Part shown: positions 18,405 through 28,075 of the stretch, one piece after another | Layout of the letters: every line of letters starts with the position of its first letter | Position numbering within the stretch: position 1 is the stretch's first letter | NCBI GenBank assembly: GCA_902363675.1 | Contig: CABJAV010000003.1 | Coordinates: 1-64,000, forward strand | Length of the DNA: 64,000 nt | Reading direction: 5' to 3' | From: Lachnospiraceae bacterium | Lineage (GTDB): Bacteria > Bacillota > Clostridia > Lachnospirales > Lachnospiraceae | The notes under the pieces: model-generated | What the model was told of the DNA's origin: nothing | The model's input: the letters and a program-made list of their open reading frames with translations, nothing else | The model's database searches: none | Position numbers and translations under genes: made by a program

Positions 18405-19100
18405 TTAATTCTGTCCATAATAAGCATTCGCACCGTGCTTACGGAAGAAATGCTTATCGCGGATACAATCCGGTGCCGGCTGCACCTTCGGATTGATCAG
18501 TTCGGTACGGGTTGCCATCTTTGCAACTTCCTCTAAGACAACGGCATTGTGCACTGCCTCTGCTGCATCCTTGCCCCATGTAAACGGACCATGATTCGTG
18601 CAGAGCACGCCCGGTGTGTAAACCGGGTTGATTCCTCTTGTCTCCAAGGTCTCAATAATGACTTTTCCGGTGTTTGTCTCGTATGCCTCGTCAATCTCTT
18701 CCGGTGTGAGGCTGCGTGCACATGGGATCGGTCCAAAGAAATAATCCGCATGAGTCGTTCCGTAAAGCGGAATATCCCTTCCTGCCTGTGCCCAGGAAGT
18801 AGCCTCCGGAGAATGGGTATGTACGATACCGCCGATATCCGGATACTTTTTGTACAGTTCGAGATGGGTTGGTGTGTCGGATGATGGCTTCAAATCACCC
18901 TCGATTTTATTTCCCTCTAAATCCATAACGACCATATCGTCTGGTGTCAGTTTATCGTAATCCACACCGCTTGGCTTGATGACAAAGTAGCCGCTCTCAC
19001 GGTCAATCCCGCTGACATTGCCCCATGTATAAGTGATCAAGCCTCTGCGCGGCAATTCCATGTTTGCCTCATAAACCTGTTTTTTTAATTCCTCTAACAT
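18405..19100 (-). CDS. araD: L-ribulose-5-phosphate 4-epimerase, copy 1
   Basis: AraD converts L-ribulose 5-phosphate to D-xylulose 5-phosphate, the last step of arabinose entry to the pentose phosphate pool. The 231-residue protein is a class II aldolase-fold enzyme with zinc ligands in [18 protein letters not shown] (the HTH pair) and, later, the YGTTHADYF motif. The start at 19100 is set by AAAGGATGG just upstream and by the identical start of the second copy; the frame is open further to 19124. It is the last gene of araA1-araB1-araD1. Confidence 0.95.
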   Translation of the reverse strand: MLEELKKQVYEANMELPRRGLITYTWGNVSGIDRESGYFVIKPSGVDYDKLTPDDMVVMDLEGNKIEGDLKPSSDTPTHLELYKKYPDIGGIVHTHSPEATSWAQAGRDIPLYGTTHADYFFGPIPCARSLTPEEIDEAYETNTGKVIIETLETRGINPVYTPGVLCTNHGPFTWGKDAAEAVHNAVVLEEVAKMATRTELINPKVQPAPDCIRDKHFFRKHGANAYYGQN

Positions 19101-19190
19101 GATTTCCATCCTTTCTATATCCACAAAATCCGCTGCTGAGAACGACGGATTGTACCTGTTTTTTATCTATAACTATTCAGAACTATTATT

Positions 19191-20780
19191 TTATAAATGT
19201 TCGACTGCTGCACGCTCAATCGCAAGTCCTTCGTTGTAGCGTTTTAAGAACCGGTCAAAGCCTTCCACATCGGCAGGAACCGGATCTTCCGTCACGCCCT
19301 CCTGACCGCCAAAGACTCTCTTGCTCAGATAATCGGCAAGGCTCTCGCCCTCTTCTTTCTGAGCCATGTAAGCTGCAAGAAGTGCGATACCCCATGCACC
19401 GCCCTCACCTGCCGTCTCCATAACGGAAACCGGTGTATCAATGGCTGCTGCCATGATGCGCTGTCCGACTACCGGAGTCTTAAACAGACCGCCGTGGCCG
19501 TACATCTTGTCGATCTGTACGCCTTCCTCTTTGAGCAGGATATCCAGACCATCTTTCAATGCGCCCAGTGCCGTAAACAAGTGCACGCGCATGAAATTTG
19601 CAAGATTGAATTTTGCATCCGGTGTGCGGGCAAACAGAGGTCTTCCCTCATCAAATGCGGTAATTCCCTCACCGGAAAAATAGTTGTATGCCAGAAGACC
19701 GCCACAATCTGCATCACCTTCAAGTGCTTTATTATATAAAACGGAAAACAGCTCATTCTTGTCGATCTTCATGCCAAAGCTGTTTGCAAACTCTTCAAAC
19801 AGGTTGACCCATGCATTCAGGTCGGATGTGCAGTTGTTGCAGTGTGCCATGGCAACTGCTTCTCCGGATGGTGTGGTCACCAGATCAATCTCTGTGTGCA
19901 CATTCTTCAATGCCTTTTCCAGTACGATCATTGCAAATACAGAAGTACCTGCGGATACGTTTCCGGTGCGGACAGCCACGCTGTTGGTCGCTACCATGCC
20001 GGTTTCGGCATCACCTTCCGGCGGACATACCGGAATTCCTGCTTCCAGTTCGCCATCGGTATCGAGAAGCCTTGCGCCCTCTGTGGTCAGCGTTCCGGCA
20101 TTTTCTCCGGCAACAAGAACTTTTGGCAGAATATCACGGAGTGACCAGTCAAAGCCGTATGGTTCTGCCAACGCATCGAACTTATCGAGCATTGTTGCAT
20201 CATAATCTTTTGTATTACTGTCGATTGGGAACATTCCGGATGCATCCCCCACGCCAAGTACCTTTTCCCCAGTCAGTTTCCAATGGATAAATCCTGCAAG
20301 CGTGGTGAAAAATGCGATATCTTTCACATGCTCCTCTTTGTTTAACATTGCCTGATACAGATGGGCAATGCTCCAACGCTGCGGAATGTTATAGGAAAAT
20401 TCCTTCGTCAGCGTTGCTGCTGCTTCCTCTGTGATTGTATTACGCCATGTGCGGAACGGCACGAGAAGTTCCCCAGCCTTGTCAAATGCAAGATATCCGT
20501 GCATCATAGCGGAAAATCCAATCGCACTGATCTTTGTCAATGTCACACCATACTGTTCTTTTACGTCCTTTTTTAAATCCCGGTAGCAATCCTGCAGACC
20601 GCCCCAGATGTCATCCATTGTATAGGTCCAGATTCCGTGATCCAGGCGGTTTTCCCATTCATGACTGCCGGATGCAATCGGTGTATGGTCTGCATCGGTC
20701 AGTACCGCCTTGATACGTGTAGATCCAAATTCAATTCCGAGAAATGTTTTCCCGGACACGATCTCGTCTTTTCTTTCCAC
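19191..20780 (-). CDS. araB: FGGY-family ribulokinase, copy 1
   Basis: A 529-residue FGGY carbohydrate kinase: N-terminal [43 protein letters not shown], and the C-terminal [19 protein letters not shown] loop. Its place between araA and araD supports phosphorylation of L-ribulose. This branch differs from enterobacterial AraB and is the form usual in clostridia. It starts with GTG behind AGAGAGG. Start 69 nt after the araA stop; 90 nt before araD. Confidence 0.9.
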   Translation of the reverse strand: MERKDEIVSGKTFLGIEFGSTRIKAVLTDADHTPIASGSHEWENRLDHGIWTYTMDDIWGGLQDCYRDLKKDVKEQYGVTLTKISAIGFSAMMHGYLAFDKAGELLVPFRTWRNTITEEAAATLTKEFSYNIPQRWSIAHLYQAMLNKEEHVKDIAFFTTLAGFIHWKLTGEKVLGVGDASGMFPIDSNTKDYDATMLDKFDALAEPYGFDWSLRDILPKVLVAGENAGTLTTEGARLLDTDGELEAGIPVCPPEGDAETGMVATNSVAVRTGNVSAGTSVFAMIVLEKALKNVHTEIDLVTTPSGEAVAMAHCNNCTSDLNAWVNLFEEFANSFGMKIDKNELFSVLYNKALEGDADCGGLLAYNYFSGEGITAFDEGRPLFARTPDAKFNLANFMRVHLFTALGALKDGLDILLKEEGVQIDKMYGHGGLFKTPVVGQRIMAAAIDTPVSVMETAGEGGAWGIALLAAYMAQKEEGESLADYLSKRVFGGQEGVTEDPVPADVEGFDRFLKRYNEGLAIERAAVEHL

Positions 20781-20849
20781 TGTTTATACCTCTCTTTCTG
20801 CTATAAGCCCCCGCCTTTGCGTCTTGCAAAAGCAGGTATTACCTATCTT

Positions 20850-22346
20850 TTATCTGTAGAATACTTCTCCAAGCATCAGATCACGCTTGAAATCACGAAT
20901 CCTAGTATCTTTGTCAATGTATACAGCCTCAATGCCCATGGCTGCTGCCCAGTCGCCCATCTGCTCTGCCGTCAGGTCATAGGTAAATGCAGTGTGGTGT
21001 GCGCCGCCTGCAAGAATCCATGCTTCCGCTCCAGTGTAGATATCCGGTTCCGGAGTCCAGAAGTTGGTTGCGGTCGGAAGTTTTGGCATTGGCTTTTCTG
21101 TCTTCTTGCACTCTACATCATTGATGATGAGACGGAAACGGTTGCCCAGATCGATGAGGGATGTCGCGATTCCGTGTCCTTCCTTGGATGTAAATACAAG
21201 TCTTGCCGGATCTTCTCTGTCGCCCATGGAAAGTGGCTGGCACTTAATGCTGATCGGACCGTCTGCGATGGATGGGCAGATTTCAAGCATGTGTGCTTCA
21301 AGAATTCCTTCTTTTCCTTTTGCTAAATTGTAGGTGTAATCCTCGAGCATGGATGTTCCCTTTGCATCCTTCATGCCTGCGGTCATCACTTTCATGAGAC
21401 GTACCATGGCTGCAACTTTCCAGTCACCTTCTGCTCCGAAACCATAACCCTTTTCCATCAGTCTCTGGATGGCAAGTCCCGGAAGCTGTGTTAATGCGCC
21501 AAGATCACCGAAGTGAGTAACGATTGCCTGATAATTCTTTTCCTGCAGGAAACGCTCAAATCCAAGTTCAATCTGTGCCTGTACGGCTACATGTTTCTTA
21601 AACTCTTCCGGATCTCTTCCCTCAAGTAAAATCTCATATTTGTCGTAGTATTCATCTACAAGTGCGTTTGTATCGGACTGGGATACGGCTGCAACAGACT
21701 CTGCAATCTCATTTACCGGATAAGCATCTACTTCCCAGCCGAACTTGATCTGTGCTTCTACCTTATCGCCCTCGGTAACAGCTACGTTTCTCATGTTGTC
21801 TGCGACACGCATGACACGGATGTGGCTGCTCTCTACGATGCCGACTGCGGTACGCATCCAGCTTGCGATCTTGTCAACGACTACCGGATCACTCCAGTGT
21901 CCGACAACGACCTTACGCTCCATACGCATACGGCTTACGATATGACCATACTCTCTGTCTCCATGTGCCGACTGGTTTTCATTCATGAAATCCATATCAA
22001 TGGTATCATATGGAAGTTCCTCATTGAACTGTGTATGTAAATGCATCAGAGGTTTGCGATACTCCTGTAGTCCAAGGATCCAGGACTTTGCAGGGGAGAA
22101 CGTGTGCATCCAGGTGATCACACCGGCACATGTCTCATCATTGTTAGCCTCGTTAAATGTCTTGCGGATCAGCTCGTTGGTGATCAGAGTTGGCTTCCAT
22201 ACGATCTCGTATGGCAAAACGCCTGTCTTGTTTAACTCATCTACAATCTGCTTGGAATGCCGGGCTACCTTTGCCAGACATTCATCACCATACAAATCCT
22301 GTGATCCGGTGCAAAACCAAAATTTGTAATCCTTGTTTAACTGCAT
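20850..22346 (-). CDS. araA: L-arabinose isomerase, copy 1
   Basis: AraA interconverts L-arabinose and L-ribulose, Mn-dependent, in the cytosol. The 498-residue length is normal. [12 protein letters not shown] at the N-terminus, [32 protein letters not shown] and [13 protein letters not shown] (metal-binding His pair) are the family signatures. It is the first gene of copy 1, directly behind an AraR-type operator. The copy-2 protein is nearly the same, with many synonymous DNA differences, so both have been under purifying selection. Confidence 0.97.
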   Translation of the reverse strand: MQLNKDYKFWFCTGSQDLYGDECLAKVARHSKQIVDELNKTGVLPYEIVWKPTLITNELIRKTFNEANNDETCAGVITWMHTFSPAKSWILGLQEYRKPLMHLHTQFNEELPYDTIDMDFMNENQSAHGDREYGHIVSRMRMERKVVVGHWSDPVVVDKIASWMRTAVGIVESSHIRVMRVADNMRNVAVTEGDKVEAQIKFGWEVDAYPVNEIAESVAAVSQSDTNALVDEYYDKYEILLEGRDPEEFKKHVAVQAQIELGFERFLQEKNYQAIVTHFGDLGALTQLPGLAIQRLMEKGYGFGAEGDWKVAAMVRLMKVMTAGMKDAKGTSMLEDYTYNLAKGKEGILEAHMLEICPSIADGPISIKCQPLSMGDREDPARLVFTSKEGHGIATSLIDLGNRFRLIINDVECKKTEKPMPKLPTATNFWTPEPDIYTGAEAWILAGGAHHTAFTYDLTAEQMGDWAAAMGIEAVYIDKDTRIRDFKRDLMLGEVFYR

Positions 22347-22396
22347 ACTGGTTTCTCCTTATTTCTTCCCCCATATTTTTGATACCTTTAGTTTAA

Positions 22397-22422
22397 AACT
22401 TGTACACATGTATTTACAAGTT
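22397..22422. promoter_or_regulatory. AraR-type operator upstream of araA1
   Basis: Inverted repeat AACTTGTA (22397-22404) and TACAAGTT (22415-22422) with a 10-nt spacer. The same arms occur before araA2 and as half-sites before both araR genes, and resemble the AraR box of Bacillus (ATTTGTAC-type). The araR1 stop codon (22414-22416) lies inside the right arm. Confidence 0.75.
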
Positions 22423-23424
22423 GTTTTTTTCATAAGGATTTGTGACAAGCTTTTCCTGGGGATGATCTATAGTTGTCAAACGCAGTCCTTCTCTGTTTGC
22501 AAGGGAGGAATTATCATATCCGGTGACTGAGATATCCTCCGGAATACGAAGTCCTTCTTCCTGCAATGCCCGTATTACCTGCTGTGCCGTCTGATCGTTA
22601 TAACAAACCACTGCATCCATCGACTTTTTTTCTGCCACCATACTGCGAATCGTTTCGTAAGGATGAATTCTTCGATCCTCGGTATGAAACCAGACAACCT
22701 TGTCCGGATCATAGAGCATCCCCGCTTCCTGCAATGCCTTGACATAACCCTTATGACGATTCTGTCCCTGCATGTCATCCGCTTTAAAAACACCCACAAT
22801 ATCCTTGTGCCCCCGGTCGATTAGATACTTTGTAATCATATAACCACCCAGGCAATCGTTCATAAGTACATGTGGCTTGTCTGACATCTTCGGAAAACAT
22901 CCCTGTATAAAAACATAAGGAATATGAAGTTTTTCCAATTGTTCATACAAATTCATATGCCGACAGAAAATCTGACTTTTACTTGGCTCAATAATGGCAC
23001 CATCTACCCCTTTGTTCAGCAGATCCTGCAGACATTCCGCCTCTCTGGTTCTGGAATTTTTCGTATTTTTTAAAATAATACTGTAACCTGCACCGGTCAG
23101 TACATCATCAATTCCCTGTATAACACGAGGAAAAATGTAATCTGACAGGTACGTCGTCACTACGGCAATGTTTTTTGATGGCTGTACATGCCGCATCATC
23201 TCCGAACAAAATGTTCCTCGCCCATGTTCTGCATATATATATCCTGCATTCTGCAACATGGAAAGTGCCTTTCGCACCGTCTGTCTGCTAATCTTGTATT
23301 GCGCGGATAATTCATTTTCCGACGGAAGTTTGTCACCTGCCTGAATCTCTCCCGTCAAAATCTTCGCTTTTAAATCTTCCATCAACTGAAAATATTTCAG
23401 TTGTTTTCCTTCGTTTGTCCCCAT
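22414..23424 (-). CDS. araR: AraR-type arabinose repressor, copy 1, C-terminally truncated
   Basis: A GntR-type winged helix (residues about 7-75, KLPSENELSAQYKISRQTVR) joined to a LacI/periplasmic-binding-type sensor domain: the AraR design. At 336 residues it is shorter than copy 2 (363). The two agree up to HPQEKL; copy 1 then reads 10 foreign residues (VTNPYEKNNL) and stops inside the araA1 operator, so the last about 37 residues of the sensor domain are gone. This should weaken folding, effector binding or dimer contact. The start at 23424 follows GAGGG with a 7-nt space; the frame is open to 23442. Confidence 0.88.
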   Translation of the reverse strand: MGTNEGKQLKYFQLMEDLKAKILTGEIQAGDKLPSENELSAQYKISRQTVRKALSMLQNAGYIYAEHGRGTFCSEMMRHVQPSKNIAVVTTYLSDYIFPRVIQGIDDVLTGAGYSIILKNTKNSRTREAECLQDLLNKGVDGAIIEPSKSQIFCRHMNLYEQLEKLHIPYVFIQGCFPKMSDKPHVLMNDCLGGYMITKYLIDRGHKDIVGVFKADDMQGQNRHKGYVKALQEAGMLYDPDKVVWFHTEDRRIHPYETIRSMVAEKKSMDAVVCYNDQTAQQVIRALQEEGLRIPEDISVTGYDNSSLANREGLRLTTIDHPQEKLVTNPYEKNNL

Positions 23425-23451
23425 AATATCCCTCACTAACATGTTTTACCC

Positions 23452-23474
23452 ACAACTTGTATCAAACTTGTATA
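23452..23474. promoter_or_regulatory. AraR-type half-sites upstream of araR1
   Basis: Two direct ACTTGTAT half-sites (ACAACTTGTATCAAACTTGT in part) lie next to a minus-strand TATAAT box at about 23470-23482. They suggest autoregulation. Confidence 0.55.
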
Positions 23475-23546
23475 TTATACTATACACTTTATTATATTTT
23501 TTCAAGTTTCCCTTTTCTGCATAAGCTGTACTTTTATACAACAAAA

Positions 23547-23594
23547 AACCTCCTGTATAGAAGTTGTTTTACAAGCATTTCCATACAGAAGGTT
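23547..23594 (-). terminator. Terminator of coaBC copy 1
   Basis: Interrupted inverted repeat AACCTCCTGTAT ... ATACAGAAGGTT followed on the minus strand by TTTTTTG. It lies 36 nt past the coaBC1 stop codon. Its loop contains an AAGTTGTTTTACAAG stretch that resembles an AraR site. Confidence 0.7.
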
Positions 23595-23629
23595 CTTACA
23601 TACATATTCTACGAACATTTTTCCATCTT

Positions 23630-24829
23630 TTACTGCATCTTTTGTAAAATTTCACTGACAATTGCTGCTGCAACATCCGCCTTGCTCATAATTTCAAGCT
23701 GTCTGCAATCATCCTTTGTAATCAAAGTCACAACATTTGTATCTGTTCCAAATCCGGCACCGGCTACTTTCAAATTGTTGGCAACAATCATGTCCACATT
23801 TTTCTTTGCCAGTTTTGCTCTGGAATTTTCAAGCATATTCTCGGTTTCCATGGAGAATCCACAGATAAACTGTCCCTCTCTGCGGTGTGCGCCAAGAAAA
23901 GCCAAAATATCTTCGGTACGTTCTAATTGCAGCGTTGTATCTGCATCTTTTTTCTTCACCTTTTCGTCTGCCGGATCCGACGGTCTGTAATCCGCTACCG
24001 CAGCAGTCTTAATAATAATATCCTGCTGATCCGCAGTCTCCTTTACAGCTGCCGCCATATCTGCTGCCGAAACAACCGGAACAACCTTTACAAACGGCGG
24101 CGGAGTGATTGCCACCGGTCCCGTAATCAGTGTCACTTCCGCACCACGGCGCATACAGTTTTCTGCGATTGCATAGCCCATCTTTCCGGTGGAGTGATTC
24201 GTAATAAAACGCACCGGATCAATTTTCTCCTGTGTCGGTCCCGCTGTGACCATCACTTTTTTTCTAACCATGTCCTTTTCACAGGCAAGTTCTTTCATAA
24301 TATAAGAAAACAGTACTTCCGGCTCCGGCATCTTTCCGGCCCCGGTATCCCCACATGCAAGATATCCACTTGCCGGATCAATAATATGAAAACCATAACC
24401 CTCAAGCTTTTTGATGTTATCCTGTACGATTGGATTTTCAAACATATTTGTATTCATGGCAGGGGAGACATACTTCGGGCATTTTGCCGCCAGAATCGTT
24501 GTCGTCAGCATATCATCTGCAATCCCGTTTGCCATCTTGCCGATCACATTGGCAGAAGCCGGTGCCACCATAAAAATATCCGCACGCTTTGCCAGCGCCA
24601 CATGCTCGACATTGAACTGGAAATTCCGGTCAAATGTATCCACAAGGCATTTGTTGCCTGTCAGCGTTTCAAACGTGATTGGATTAATAAAATTAGTTGC
24701 GTTTTTTGTCATAATAACATTGACGTCCGCATGCCGCTTCACTAACGCACTTGCAAGATTTGCAATCTTATACGCCGCAATGCTGCCCGTTACGCCAAGA
24801 ACAACGCATTTTCCCCTCAGCATGTCCAT
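23630..24829 (-). CDS. coaBC: Bifunctional phosphopantothenoylcysteine synthetase/decarboxylase, copy 1
   Basis: CoaBC makes 4'-phosphopantetheine precursor for coenzyme A: the N-terminal flavoprotein half (CoaC, residues 1-about 180) decarboxylates and the C-terminal half (CoaB) joins cysteine to phosphopantothenate. Seen are LGVTGSIAAYK, the KLVPASANV-like VAPASANVIGKMANG, the PAMNTNMFENP motif and CoaB's VTAGPTQEKIDPVRFITN. It is 399 residues and looks intact. A second coaBC with the same length lies at 42957; from 23967 upward the two are nearly identical, below that they differ strongly. It follows a broken panT. Confidence 0.95.
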   Translation of the reverse strand: MDMLRGKCVVLGVTGSIAAYKIANLASALVKRHADVNVIMTKNATNFINPITFETLTGNKCLVDTFDRNFQFNVEHVALAKRADIFMVAPASANVIGKMANGIADDMLTTTILAAKCPKYVSPAMNTNMFENPIVQDNIKKLEGYGFHIIDPASGYLACGDTGAGKMPEPEVLFSYIMKELACEKDMVRKKVMVTAGPTQEKIDPVRFITNHSTGKMGYAIAENCMRRGAEVTLITGPVAITPPPFVKVVPVVSAADMAAAVKETADQQDIIIKTAAVADYRPSDPADEKVKKKDADTTLQLERTEDILAFLGAHRREGQFICGFSMETENMLENSRAKLAKKNVDMIVANNLKVAGAGFGTDTNVVTLITKDDCRQLEIMSKADVAAAIVSEILQKMQ

Positions 24830-25698
24830 TCCTCCTATGAATTTCTATCAAAAACAGATGATAAATTACTTCTGAATCGGCTTGATCTTGTTTAATGCAA
24901 CGCCGAGTGCCGCAACGATTGCCTCGATCACGCCGTTAAAGCTGATGACTCCGCCGATGAATCCGAGTACGGCACCCGACCAGAAGGAACACTCCGATCA
25001 GTACGTTGAGTACCGTTGACCAGATCTTCTTGTTCTCTGATGTCACAGCTTTCCTTACTCCAAGGTAAACATAATATGGCAGGATTCCCACAAGAATTCT
25101 CGGTACAAAACAGATGAATGCACTCTAAAAAATTCCGCTTGTTCCAACCATGCTTGCTGCAAGTACCGGTGAAAATACGAATGCTGACAAAGATGACGGC
25201 ATTACGGTGTTCTTGATAAAACTGGTGAGTCCAAAGACGAATCCAAAGAACCCGCCCTTCTTCGGTCCACAGAACAGTGCTCCCAGAATAACCGGGATAT
25301 GAATGATTGTTGCATTAATGATGACCAACGGTATGTACCCAAGCGGGGTAAAAGCCATAATAATGATGATTGCTGCAAATAGAGCTGTCAGAACCAGCTC
25401 CGTTGTCTTAGTGTTACGCATCTTTCCTCCTATTCCAGGTGACGGCTTCTCTTCAAGTCCGTCCCTCTTTTACATGCGAACATTTGTCCATGCAAAATGT
25501 AATTGTATTTGCTGATTGATTCCTTACGGTAACCATCAACCTTCATAGGTTACACCCTTAATCGTAAACGGTCAAGTCACATCATGCCATCGGTTTTTCC
25601 AAAATCTGAATCACCGTATTTCCTTTCATTTTCAGGAAAAACGGCATTCCCGGTTTTGCATCCGTATAAGTTTCCATATATTTTTCAAAAATCATTTT
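23967..25698. repeat. Recent duplicate tract, copy 1 (coaBC 5' part, panT relic, lipoprotein 3' end)
   Basis: 1732 bp nearly identical to 43294-45291 (1998 bp), in direct orientation. The length difference of 266 bp is fully explained by one 15-bp and one 251-bp deletion in panT. Identity stops sharply at both ends: inside coaBC (23967) and in the chemoreceptor gene (25698). Confidence 0.9.
24866..25421 (-). pseudogene. panT relic (ECF transporter S component)
   Basis: Aligned with the intact gene at 44193-45014, this copy has three lesions. A TAG codon at about 25124-25127 replaces a lysine codon after GTSGIF. A 251-bp deletion (joint at about 24976-24981, matching 44321-44571 of the intact copy) lies between imperfect 10-bp repeats ACGGCACCCG / ACGGCATCCG. 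One of two tandem 15-bp units has also been lost. The 251-bp loss shifts the frame. The first about 98 codons remain open from ATG 25421. The gene is very probably non-functional. Confidence 0.93.
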
Positions 25699-26900
25699 CT
25701 GGATTTCCTTCGATGTCGCATCGATTCTCTGCATCGCCTCTGTCAGTCTTTCCAGATCCTCGCGGCTTTGTCCTGCATGTTCTGCGGCTTCCCTTACCGT
25801 TTCATAAGATTTCTCTGCGGCTGTCGCATTATTATTCGCAACCTCTGTAATATTCTCAACCGTAGCTGTCAGTTCTTCCACCGTACCGGCCTGATCCGTT
25901 GCCCCCCCCCTCCGCAAGTGCCTGTGCACCGCAGGATAACTGTCCGGAACCCTGTGCGACCTGTTCGGAAGCAACATTGATCTGCTCTAACGTGTCGCTC
26001 ATCTGACTTCCGAGCTGATGCATCGATTCAAACTGCTCCACAAAAGAGCCGACATATTTACTCTTGTTATCTTCCGATATCGTAAAATCTCCATTCGCCA
26101 TCTGGTCCAGCAGCACTCCCGTATCCTCTACCATCGCATGAAGTGTCGCACACGCATCCTTGAAATCATTGGCCAGCTGACCAAGTTCATCCGGCGATTC
26201 ATACGTGATATCCACATCCAGATTGCCGGCTTTCAGATCCGCAGATGCCTTCTGGATCTGTTTGATCGGACGGAGCATATTTTTCGTGATTGTCTTTCTG
26301 ATTACGATTGAGAAATTCAGGCTCACCACACCAAGAACCACCATCAGAATGATCGATCCGATTCCGGTAGTGCGTGCCGCACGATACTGAGTCGTTGCCT
26401 CTTGTGTCGCATTATCTCCGATGATTACCAGCTTATTCTGAACCGAAACCAATGCATTATTATAATCACCGTTAAAAATTACAAGTGCCTTTGCTTTTTT
26501 CCCTCTGCCTTTCCACTTTCTGTGCCGCCTGGTCCGCGGCACTCAGATAGGATTGTGCCGCACCTGTATTATCCACCGTCAGAGCCCACAGAATATTCTT
26601 GCTCATCAGCTGTACATCCTTGCGGATCTCCATTTGTGTCACGCTACTCATATAGGCCTCTTCATAGAATTTCTTCGTATCAGCATTCATTAGAATGATT
26701 GCAATAAAGGCCATCAGCATCGCAAACATAAAGGTTACGATTACCGTTCCGAACGCATACTTTAACTTGTCTCCAACTTTCTTCTTTCGATAGAATTCCT
26801 CCATTCCACTCTTTGCTTTTGTGACTTTTTTCTTTCTTGCAGTCTTAGCCATCTTATCAGGCTTAATCCGCTTGCTTTTGTTCGCATCTGTACCCTTCAT
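25582..26900 (-). pseudogene. Truncated and frameshifted methyl-accepting chemotaxis protein fused to a lipoprotein 3' end
   Basis: Reading down the minus strand from 26900: a basic N-terminus, a membrane helix and a four-helix sensor segment; a frameshift near 26500-26515 (run of T in GCTTTTTTCCC); a second membrane helix, HAMP (RPIKQIQKASADLKAGNLDV) and the start of the signalling domain; a second frameshift at a G9 run (25902-25910) within ALAEG-ATDQA; then adaptation helices to IQKMI. There the receptor breaks off at 25698, just before the conserved hairpin tip that binds CheA/CheW, and continues as the last 35 residues of the lipoprotein encoded at 45175. A second shortfall is that no tip or return helix is present. 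Non-functional as a receptor unless the frameshifts are sequencing errors, and truncated even then. Confidence 0.9.
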
Positions 26901-26993
26901 ATGACCACTTCTTCTCCCTTTTAAAATGATACTTTTATTATACGTTCATAACCCCAAATTAGCAATGATATAACTTTATATTTCGACATAAAA

Positions 26994-27033
26994 AATGTCT
27001 GCTTTTGTACTTGTTTCGGCAAAAGCAGACATT
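26994..27033 (-). terminator. Terminator of the sugar ABC transporter operon
   Basis: Perfect 14-bp arms AATGTCTGCTTTTG / CAAAAGCAGACATT with a 12-nt loop; the minus strand continues TTTTTTATG. It lies 18 nt past the stop codon of the last permease gene. Confidence 0.9.
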
Positions 27034-27051
27034 CTTTAAATATGAGTACTA

Positions 27052-28074
27052 CTAACCTCTTTTTTTACGTGCGAGGACAACACTTTGAATTACGAGGAAC
27101 AGGCAAAGCATTGCTGCAATGGTAATTCCTGTCCACCAGGCCTGATCAAGGCCTGCAGATGAAACGATATTCTGAATAGTACTAAGTGAAAGTACTCCGA
27201 AAAATGTTCCGATAATATTGCCGACACCACCTGTCAATAGAGTTCCTCCGATAATGGAAGAAGCAATTGCATTCATTTCCATACCACTTGCATGTGTTGC
27301 CGCTCCGGAACCAACATGCAGGAAATATACATAACCTGCGATGCCAGCCAGAAGTCCGCTCAAAAGATGCGCCAGGAATCTTGTCTTCTTGACATTGATA
27401 CCAAGCATCAATGCACTCTGACGATTGCCGCCGACCGCGTAAAATGAACGGCCAAGCTTTGTCCAGCGAAGTAACACAAACATGATAATTACAATCAGGA
27501 TTGCAACAATCACACCAATCTCAACGTATGCATTGACATATTTTCCGATGCGGTTTACCGATCCCATTCCCGGTACAATTACACGTGTATCTTTCAGTTT
27601 TACAAAAGCCTCATTCTGCACGTTGAACGGATCTGTATGCACGATCGATGTCATGCCTCGTGCAAAGAACATTCCAGCAAGTGTTACGATAAACGGCTGG
27701 ATATCCAGATATGCTACCAGAAATCCCTGTACCAGTCCGAATGCGAGTCCGATTCCCAGAGCGATTAAAAGCGAAACAAATACGTTTCCACCCATAAAAT
27801 CCAGGTATACTGCGCAGCACATGCTGACTAATGCAACCACACCACCAACAGAAATATCAATGCTTCCTGTGATCATGACAAGACTGAGTCCGCACGCTGT
27901 AATGATCAATGCGCCATTTGCATTTAAAATGTTAAAGAATGTCTGCGGCTTTAAGAATCCGCCGCCCTCGAAAATCATTGCTCCAATATACATTAAGAAG
28001 AATACTACGATCGTGATGGTCAAAAGCAGGTTGGCATCCGAAAGTGATAATTTTTTTAAAGATTTTGATTTCAT
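27052..28074 (-). CDS. Sugar ABC transporter permease, YjfF type
   Basis: A 340-residue RbsC/AraH-like permease (BPD_transp_2) with eight to ten helices. ITACGLSLVMITGSIDISVGG and the later GGTLLTGGVGNIIGTFFGVL motif (EAA-like loop) are typical. It is the last gene of the operon SBP-ATPase-permease-permease. Two different permeases per operon is the hallmark of the YtfQRT-YjfF galactofuranose/arabinose-type group. The start ATG is 2 nt beyond the stop of the preceding permease. Substrate inferred from the flanking ara genes: L-arabinose or an arabinofuranoside. Confidence 0.88.
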   Translation of the reverse strand: MKSKSLKKLSLSDANLLLTITIVVFFLMYIGAMIFEGGGFLKPQTFFNILNANGALIITACGLSLVMITGSIDISVGGVVALVSMCCAVYLDFMGGNVFVSLLIALGIGLAFGLVQGFLVAYLDIQPFIVTLAGMFFARGMTSIVHTDPFNVQNEAFVKLKDTRVIVPGMGSVNRIGKYVNAYVEIGVIVAILIVIIMFVLLRWTKLGRSFYAVGGNRQSALMLGINVKKTRFLAHLLSGLLAGIAGYVYFLHVGSGAATHASGMEMNAIASSIIGGTLLTGGVGNIIGTFFGVLSLSTIQNIVSSAGLDQAWWTGITIAAMLCLFLVIQSVVLARKKRG

Positions 28075-28075
28075 A

